Assembly: GCA_946554335.1 (NCBI GenBank)
Contig: CAMNSA010000013.1
Span: forward strand, 18,085-82,084
Source: an uncultured Neglectibacter sp.
GTDB taxonomy: Bacteria > Bacillota > Clostridia > Oscillospirales > Acutalibacteraceae
DNA: 64,000 nucleotides
Direction of reading: 5' to 3'
Shown here piece after piece: positions 59,142 through 64,000 of this stretch. Below the pieces are notes generated by a model. That model ran no database searches and had not been told where the DNA came from. It saw nothing but the letters and a program-made list of their open reading frames with translations. The position numbers and the translations under genes were made by a program. Every line of letters starts with the position of its first letter. Position 1 is the stretch's first letter.

Positions 59142-59411
59142 TTATTCCACCGCGTCCTCTTCTATCAGAAGATCTTCAGACAACGGACTGGGGAAAGCTT
59201 TCTCCTTGATAGCCCGGAAATCCGGGAACAGGGCAAATACCGAGGCCACCCCCACGCAGAAGGACAAAAACTTTAAAAGGCCTCTTCCCTTTTTCGGCGC
59301 GGAAAGCCCCAAAAAGAAGCTCACACAGCACAGCAAAAGCTTCATCAAGGTCAGCTGCTTGCTGTCCGCCTGCCGGATAAACTCATTGATGGCTTCGCAG
59401 CATTTTTTCAT
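59142..59411 (-). CDS. Small hypothetical membrane protein
   Basis: The 89-residue product starts MKKCCEAINEF at 59411, with GGTGGAG 5-6 bases upstream. A longer in-frame start at 59504 lacks a ribosome-binding site. Two hydrophobic segments (LMKLLLCCVSFFLGL and KFLSFCVGVASVFALF) are separated by APKKGRG, and the C-terminus is acidic. It was not recognised as a named family. It has its own promoter about 250 bp upstream with a long leader, and shares the terminator at 59095 with the DHHW gene. Confidence 0.7.
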   Translation of the reverse strand: MKKCCEAINEFIRQADSKQLTLMKLLLCCVSFFLGLSAPKKGRGLLKFLSFCVGVASVFALFPDFRAIKEKAFPSPLSEDLLIEEDAVE

Positions 59412-59656
59412 AGAACTCCACCTACCCTTTCTGTTACAGTTATTTTCTGACAACCGCTCCGGCCCTCTCGAAGCCGAAAGCAGCCATTTTCCTTTAAAAC
59501 TCATCCCTGGGAAAGGTCCTTCCGTAAAAGTTGAAAGGAAATCCCCGCCTTTAGAGACTTTTAAAAGAGAAAAATTTGTCTCTTCCCCTTAGGCCCACTT
59601 TCCCCTTTCCAGCCCTTTCAGGGGAAAGGACAGCCTTTGGAGATCACTTTACCACC

Positions 59657-59685
59657 ATTCTAACACGCGGCGGAAGATCTTGCAA
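59657..59685 (-). promoter_or_regulatory. Promoter with a long leader for the small membrane protein
   Basis: On the minus strand TTGCAA (59680-59685), 17-bp spacer, TAGAAT (59657-59662), the same boxes as the glyQS promoter. The leader of about 240 nt contains inverted repeats (TTTCCCCT/AGGGGAAA near 59600-59630 and AGAGAC/GTCTCT near 59550-59580). Confidence 0.65.
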
Positions 59686-59690
59686 TCAAA

Positions 59691-60518
59691 TCATATCGTT
59701 TTTTTCGCCCGCACGAGAAAATGGGGACTGATCCCTAAAAGAGAGCGTTCCTGCTCTGTCATACGGACAAGCTCCAGCAGGCGTTCCCGGCTTTCCGGGA
59801 TCTCCCATTTTTCCTGCAATGTGGGGCAAAACCAGATACATCCCTCCACGGCGTAGGTCCCGCTGGGAGAAAAACCGCCCTTTCTCAATTCCTGCTCCAT
59901 TCCTTCCGGCGTATGAAAATAGGCGTTCGTCAGAAAATTAGGGTATTCCTTTGGGCGGATATGCTGATTTTTCAGGATCTCCTTTCTCAGCATCTCAAAA
60001 TAGACCTTATCCTCCAGAAACTCGTTGTCCTTTCCATATACGGAAACCGCCCAGGTAGAGGAGCTGAATTTACTGATCCCGGCGGCAATCAACATCCCTC
60101 CCGGCTTCAAAATGCGGCGCGCCTCCTTCAAAACGGAAAGCCGTTCCTCTTCCTCTATCAGATGATACAGCGGCCCCATCAGTAGTACAGCATCCATGCT
60201 CTCCGTTTCTACCATAGAAAGCTTACGGGCGTCGCCGACCATGGCCTCATAGGGATAGGTCCGGTGTATGCGGGCGTACTCCACCGCGGAAGGAGCAAGG
60301 TCAATAAGCGTCACGCGATGCCCCTGTCCCGCAAGCCAATCAGAATAGTAGCCGCTCCCGCCGCCTACATCACAGATCCTCAGCGGTCCCTTGGGCAAAA
60401 ATTTGGAAAGCAGCTCCTTCGTTCTTTCCCCTTCCACCTTTCCCAAGCCTCGCTCCAACCTTCCGATCTCCGCGCCCGCCTCATAAAACTCATAAACTTC
60501 TCTATTATCCTCTCGCAT
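59691..60518 (-). CDS. Class I SAM-dependent methyltransferase
   Basis: The 275-residue cytoplasmic enzyme has the SAM-binding motif I ICDVGGGSGYYSDWLA at about residues 48-63, acidic motif LIDLAPSAV, motif MVGDARKL, and ALLMGPLYHL-like post-motif region (here VLLMGPLYHL). A KEARRILKPGGMLIAAG segment follows. The substrate is unknown; small-molecule or cofactor methylation is typical of this group. AGGAGA lies upstream of the ATG. It follows the histidine phosphatase gene by 14 bp on the same transcript. Confidence 0.9.
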   Translation of the reverse strand: MREDNREVYEFYEAGAEIGRLERGLGKVEGERTKELLSKFLPKGPLRICDVGGGSGYYSDWLAGQGHRVTLIDLAPSAVEYARIHRTYPYEAMVGDARKLSMVETESMDAVLLMGPLYHLIEEEERLSVLKEARRILKPGGMLIAAGISKFSSSTWAVSVYGKDNEFLEDKVYFEMLRKEILKNQHIRPKEYPNFLTNAYFHTPEGMEQELRKGGFSPSGTYAVEGCIWFCPTLQEKWEIPESRERLLELVRMTEQERSLLGISPHFLVRAKKTI

Positions 60519-60532
60519 AGTATCATTCTCTC

Positions 60533-61117
60533 CTATATAATTCTCTCTTCTTTCCTCCGAAAAAGATCATAGCTGATGATAGAAACGCAGCTTTTGCCCG
60601 CAAAATCAGCCTCTGCTATCCAAGGCATCAGATCTCTGATTTTTTCAAATTCCAAAAAATCAAATTTAGGCTGATAATGATGAAGAATCGTGCTCAGAGC
60701 GGTCCCATGAGTCCCGATCATGATCGTTTTCTCCGGGTACTTATCCAGCGTTTCCTCCAGGGCGGAAAGATTTCTTTTCTGGACCTCAAAAAGGCTTTCG
60801 CCGCCGGGGAGCTTATAGCTAAAATTCTCCCATTGCTTTCTGGAAAAACCAGAAAAGTCCTGGACCCAGTCTCCTACTTTACGCTCTCGAAAGTCCTCCA
60901 CAGCTACAGAAAAAAGTCCGTGAGTCCGGGCCGACTCTTTTACTGTATTCACTGCCCTCCGGTAAGGGCTGGACAGCACAGCGTGGATCTCCTTGTCCTT
61001 GAAAAGCTCTGCAAGCAGCCGGCCGTCCCTTTGTCCTTTTATGGTCAAAGGCCGTTCCCTGTCCTCATGAACCGTATGATCCGGCTGGCAATGGCGAATA
61101 AAGTAAACCTTTGTCAT
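60533..61117 (-). CDS. Histidine phosphatase family protein (phosphoglycerate mutase-like)
   Basis: The 194-residue protein has the catalytic N-terminal RH motif (FIRHCQP; the usual RHG reads RHC here), the second arginine in SSPYRRAVNT, the Glu-bearing FRERKVGDW region and the second catalytic histidine in IGTHGTALS. Members dephosphorylate sugar phosphates or related metabolites through a phosphohistidine. The RHC variant of RHG is uncommon but occurs. It lies between the DinB-like and methyltransferase genes and is probably co-transcribed. Confidence 0.88.
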   Translation of the reverse strand: MTKVYFIRHCQPDHTVHEDRERPLTIKGQRDGRLLAELFKDKEIHAVLSSPYRRAVNTVKESARTHGLFSVAVEDFRERKVGDWVQDFSGFSRKQWENFSYKLPGGESLFEVQKRNLSALEETLDKYPEKTIMIGTHGTALSTILHHYQPKFDFLEFEKIRDLMPWIAEADFAGKSCVSIISYDLFRRKEERII

Positions 61118-61213
61118 AGATCCATCCTCATTCCCGAATTTTTGCGGAATTTGTTCCTTTGTTCTGCCTGAGAAAACTCAAAAGAGGCCTTCAAAATTTA
61201 GTCAGCCATCTTC

Positions 61214-61732
61214 TCAACCATAAAAATTGGGCATAGGCTCTTCTGGCATCTTACCCTGCATGTTCAGCACATAGGGCCATTTCCCGGTGTCCTGTATCAA
61301 AAAACCGTAGACCAGGCCCATATGCCGGTGCCAGTGACGAATCTGCCCGAAAATCAACTTTAACCGAGACATTCCGCAGCCGGGCGGATTCTCTCCCAAC
61401 TCCTCATCCCGAAGAGTTTCCAGATAGGCTTCCAGTTTCTCCCGGATACGGAAAAAATAAGCTTCCAGTTCTTCCCTGTCAATAAACTCATCTTTAGGGA
61501 CCACATTCAGGTCCGCAAGATCCGGCTTATGAAAAGCAGGAGGAACATAATCAGGATCCTCCGGATTTATATACCAGCGGTCCATGGAGAAAAGCATATG
61601 GTAAAGGTATTTCCACATGGGGAGCCCGTCATACCTTTTTCCCCACAATGTTTCCGGCACACATTTTATTAAATTCTCCGTCTCCCACAGGGCCCGCTCC
61701 GTCAATTCCCGAATATCATCGCAAAGAGCCAC
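61214..61732 (-). CDS. DinB-superfamily protein
   Basis: The 172-residue protein is of the DinB four-helix type. Conserved histidines are visible in MWKYLYHMLFSMDRWY (about residues 40-55) and IRHWHRHMGLVYGF near 135-148. These would form a metal site, as in DinB/YfiT proteins that act as thiol-dependent or metal-dependent enzymes. The start is assigned to a GTG at 61732 with AAAGGGGAG 9 bases upstream. Longer in-frame starts lie inside the 23S terminator. A promoter at 61758-61786 gives a leader of only about 19 nt. The reaction is unknown. Confidence 0.8.
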   Translation of the reverse strand: MALCDDIRELTERALWETENLIKCVPETLWGKRYDGLPMWKYLYHMLFSMDRWYINPEDPDYVPPAFHKPDLADLNVVPKDEFIDREELEAYFFRIREKLEAYLETLRDEELGENPPGCGMSRLKLIFGQIRHWHRHMGLVYGFLIQDTGKWPYVLNMQGKMPEEPMPNFYG

Positions 61733-61757
61733 TTTTCGCTTCTCCCCTTTCAAAAGA

Positions 61758-61786
61758 ATAATATCCAAAAGTTCAAAAAATAGCAA
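61758..61786 (-). promoter_or_regulatory. Promoter of the DinB-like gene cluster
   Basis: On the minus strand TTGCTA (61781-61786), 17-bp spacer, TATTAT (61758-61763). The -35 box overlaps the T-tract end of the rRNA terminator. Confidence 0.65.
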
Positions 61787-61814
61787 AAAAGACCGTCCGT
61801 ATCGGACAGTCTTT
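61785..61814 (-). terminator. Terminator of the rRNA operon
   Basis: A 12-bp stem (61788-61799 with 61803-61814, one G-U pair in the minus-strand RNA) has loop ATA and is followed by six T residues. It lies about 72 bp after the 23S 3' end with no 5S gene in between. Confidence 0.85.
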
Positions 61815-62106
61815 GCTTTTTTAGTACCCTAAAAACTGAATAAAGGAAGAAGCGGGAAGAAAAAGAGAGAAGAGAAAGAAGGCTATGGTCAAGCCCTCGG
61901 CCTATTAGTACTGCCAAGCTGAACATGTTACCATGCTTACACACGCAGCCTATCAACCTTGTAGTCTACAAGGGGCCTTACTAGCTTACGCTATGGGATA
62001 TCTAATCTTGGAGGCGGCTTCACGCTTAGATGCTTTCAGCGTTTATCCGTTCCACACATAGCTGCCCAGCTGTGCCACTGGCGTGACAACTGGTGCGCCA
62101 GAGGTG

Positions 62107-62148
<42 letters not shown>

Positions 62149-62167
62149 ATATCCTGCGCCCACGACA

Positions 62168-62251
<84 letters not shown>

Positions 62252-62254
62252 ATA

Positions 62255-62325
<71 letters not shown>

Positions 62326-62521
62326 CAGCCTGTTATCCCCAGGGTAGCTTTTATCCGTTGAGCGACGGCAATTCCACTCTCATACCGCCGGATCACTAAC
62401 TCCAACTTTCGTTACTGCTCGGACCGTCATCCTCGCAGTTAGGCCAGCTTATGCGTTTACACTCAGTGGCACGGTTTCCATCCGTGCTGAGCTGACCTTT
62501 GAGCGCCTCCGTTACCTTTTT

Positions 62522-62553
<32 letters not shown>

Positions 62554-62816
62554 AACAATGTCCCCCGGCCGGATTCACGGCCGCAGGTTAGAATTCCAAC
62601 AATCTAAGGGTGGTATCCCAAGGGTGACTCCACACAAGCTGGCGCCTGTGCTTCCAAGTCTCCCACCTATCCTGTACATAAATTATCGAAACCCAATATT
62701 AAGCTGCAGTAAAGCTCCATGGGGTCTTTCCGTCTTGTCGCGGGTAACCGGCATCTTCACCGGTACTACAATTTCGCCGGGCGGGTAATTGAGACAGTGC
62801 CCAGATCGTTACACCA

Positions 62817-62890
<74 letters not shown>

Positions 62891-63507
62891 TGGGGCTTCA
62901 ATTCGATGCTCTCACATCTCCTCTTAACCTTCCAGCACCGGGCAGGTGTCAGCTCCTATACTTCATCTTTCGATTTAGCAGAAACCTGTGTTTTTGATAA
63001 ACAGTCGCCTGGGCCTATTCTCTGCGGCCACATCGCTGTGGCATCCCTTCTTCCGAAGTTACGGGATCAATTTGCCGAGTTCCTTAACTACCCTTCTCCC
63101 GTTGGCCTTAGAATCCTCTTCCTATCTACCTGTGTCGGTTTGCGGTACGGGCGCCTTGGATATACACAAGACTTTTCTCGCCCTGGTCTACGCATGCTTC
63201 CCTACTTGATTTCGGTCCCTTTCGCCCGGGGCAACCATCGCCCGGGTCATGCCCTTTCCAGGTGTCCTCTTGCTTAAATCCTTCGGCGGCTACGGAATTT
63301 CCACCGTATGTGCATCGGCTACGCCTTTCGGCCTCACCTTAGCTCCCGGCTAACTTGGAGCGGACGAACCTTCCTCCAAAAACCTTAGACTTTCGGCCAA
63401 TATGATTCTCACATATTTCTCGCTACTCATTCCGGCATTCTCACTCGTGTAAAGTCCACCAGCGCTTCCGCTCTGACTTCTCCCCTTACACGACGCTCTC
63501 CTACCAC

Positions 63508-63522
63508 TCTAGTCGTTAGACA
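63508..63522 (+). repeat. Left inverted repeat of the IVS
   Basis: TCTAGTCGTTAGACA, exact inverted match to 63934-63948. Confidence 0.9.
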
Positions 63523-63529
63523 CTAGCAA

Positions 63530-63895
63530 TTAGTTGTTAGATATCCTGACCTCTGATTGGATCAATCCATGCAGCATCCTGCCAATCTCATCATATTCCC
63601 TCGCAGCACTCTCGTATATCTTCAAATCAATATACTCCAGATCTCTCGCAAAATCCAACAGTACCTTCACTTCATTCGATGACCCCATCGCCATCCGCAA
63701 GTACCGCTTGAACTCTGCTGTGCTGTCCTGCTTCCCATAGCCTTCCGCTATGTTCATCGGAATACTCATTGCTGCCCGCCAGATTTGATCCCCCATGGAA
63801 TACCGCTCCTCCACCGGAAATCTTCCCTTTATCCGATGAATCGCCAACGCCGCTTTGTATGACCTTCCATACACTGCCAACTTCCTGTATCCCAT
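63530..63895 (-). CDS. 23S rRNA IVS-encoded four-helix-bundle protein
   Basis: The 121-residue protein is of the S23/IVP family, found in 23S intervening sequences of Leptospira, Coxiella and others and also as stand-alone or retroelement-accessory (Avd-like) proteins. Family features are the YRKLAVYGRSYKAALAIH start, MGDQIWRAAMSIPMNIAEGYG and FKRYLRMAMGSSNEVKVLLDFA. It is strongly helical and basic. The start ATG at 63895 has a full AGGAGG 8 bases upstream, in the same direction as the rRNA, so translation from rRNA precursor or excised IVS is plausible. Molecular function is not established; it is assumed to form pentamers and bind nucleic acid. Confidence 0.93.
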   Translation of the reverse strand: MGYRKLAVYGRSYKAALAIHRIKGRFPVEERYSMGDQIWRAAMSIPMNIAEGYGKQDSTAEFKRYLRMAMGSSNEVKVLLDFARDLEYIDLKIYESAAREYDEIGRMLHGLIQSEVRISNN

Positions 63896-63933
63896 CAAGG
63901 TTTCCTCCTCGACGTCTAACTACTAACGACTAC

Positions 63934-63948
63934 TGTCTAACGACTAGA
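63934..63948 (-). repeat. Right inverted repeat of the IVS
   Basis: Exact inverted match to 63508-63522. Short direct repeats of TAACGACT-type sequence occur beside it. Confidence 0.9.
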
Positions 63949-64000
63949 ATCCCAAGCTTCGGTGTACACTTTAGCCCCGTTAAATTTTCGGCGCAGGGTC

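Larger units (their letters stand above)
63508..63948 (-). other. 23S rRNA intervening sequence (IVS) in helix 45
   Basis: This 441-bp insertion in the 23S gene is bounded by a perfect 15-bp inverted repeat (TCTAGTCGTTAGACA at 63508-63522, complement at 63934-63948). The repeat extends inward as an imperfect stem of about 38 bp. Comparison with typical Firmicute 23S sequence places it between the conserved AACGGGGCTAAA segment and GTGGTAGGAGAGCG, replacing the tip of helix 45. IVS elements at this helix are usually excised by RNase III, leaving fragmented but functional 23S rRNA. It contains the IVS protein gene. Confidence 0.9.

Noticed and set aside
61733..61786. Longer DinB-like start at 61786
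   Set aside because: It would be a TTG inside the T-tract of the rRNA terminator, upstream of the predicted transcription start.

Overview
The window looks like part of a chromosome from an anaerobic, low-oxygen-adapted Firmicute of the Clostridia, most like gut Oscillospiraceae/Ruminococcaceae. The evidence is strong AGGAGG ribosome-binding sites, sigma-A type promoters, S-layer homology and dockerin domains, an alpha2-type glycyl-tRNA synthetase, GlpA-like/DUF1667 redox genes and a GC-rich monoderm gene repertoire. The species cannot be named from this sequence alone.

Layout. (1) 1-31324 is a giant cell-surface locus. Three enormous minus-strand genes lie head to tail: an SLH-anchored Ig-repeat protein of about 2321 residues, a 4297-residue FN3/Ig/InlB-repeat protein ending in a type I dockerin, and a third Ig-repeat protein of at least 3279 residues that runs off the left edge. 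A small SLH protein is transcribed divergently from a perfect consensus promoter. The SLH protein and the edge protein share an N-terminal domain of cohesin-like appearance, so a cohesin/dockerin-type surface assembly is possible but unproven. (2) 31481-34230 holds glyQS, an orphan 5S rRNA (minus) and a TtcA-family gene. (3) 34235-41333 is a metabolic and redox block: xylB, a divergent three-gene GlpA-like flavoprotein/flavoprotein/DUF1667 operon, a HAD phosphatase, thioredoxin and thioredoxin reductase. (4) 41387-46675 is a heterodimeric ABC exporter with a DAG-kinase-like gene. (5) 46907-53153 is a sodium:solute symporter with a long palindrome at its promoter, then a divergent response regulator, histidine kinase, HtrA protease and YbaK operon that resembles an envelope-stress unit. 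(6) 53238-59130 is a proline-rich membrane protein, a second orphan 5S rRNA (plus), a small membrane protein, and an MBOAT acyltransferase followed by a DHHW/AlgX-like function split over two reading frames. (7) 59142-61732 has four minus-strand genes: a small membrane protein, a methyltransferase, a histidine phosphatase and a DinB-like protein. (8) 61886-64000 is the 3' part of a minus-strand 23S rRNA gene, interrupted in helix 45 by a 441-bp intervening sequence that encodes a four-helix-bundle IVS protein.

How it fits together. Much of the window serves the cell envelope: giant surface proteins, SLH anchoring, polysaccharide acylation (MBOAT plus DHHW), a two-component/HtrA quality-control operon and an exporter. 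The rRNA organisation is unusual. The 23S gene has no 5S gene before its terminator, while two solitary 5S genes with nearly identical private promoters sit 21.6 kb apart in inverted orientation.
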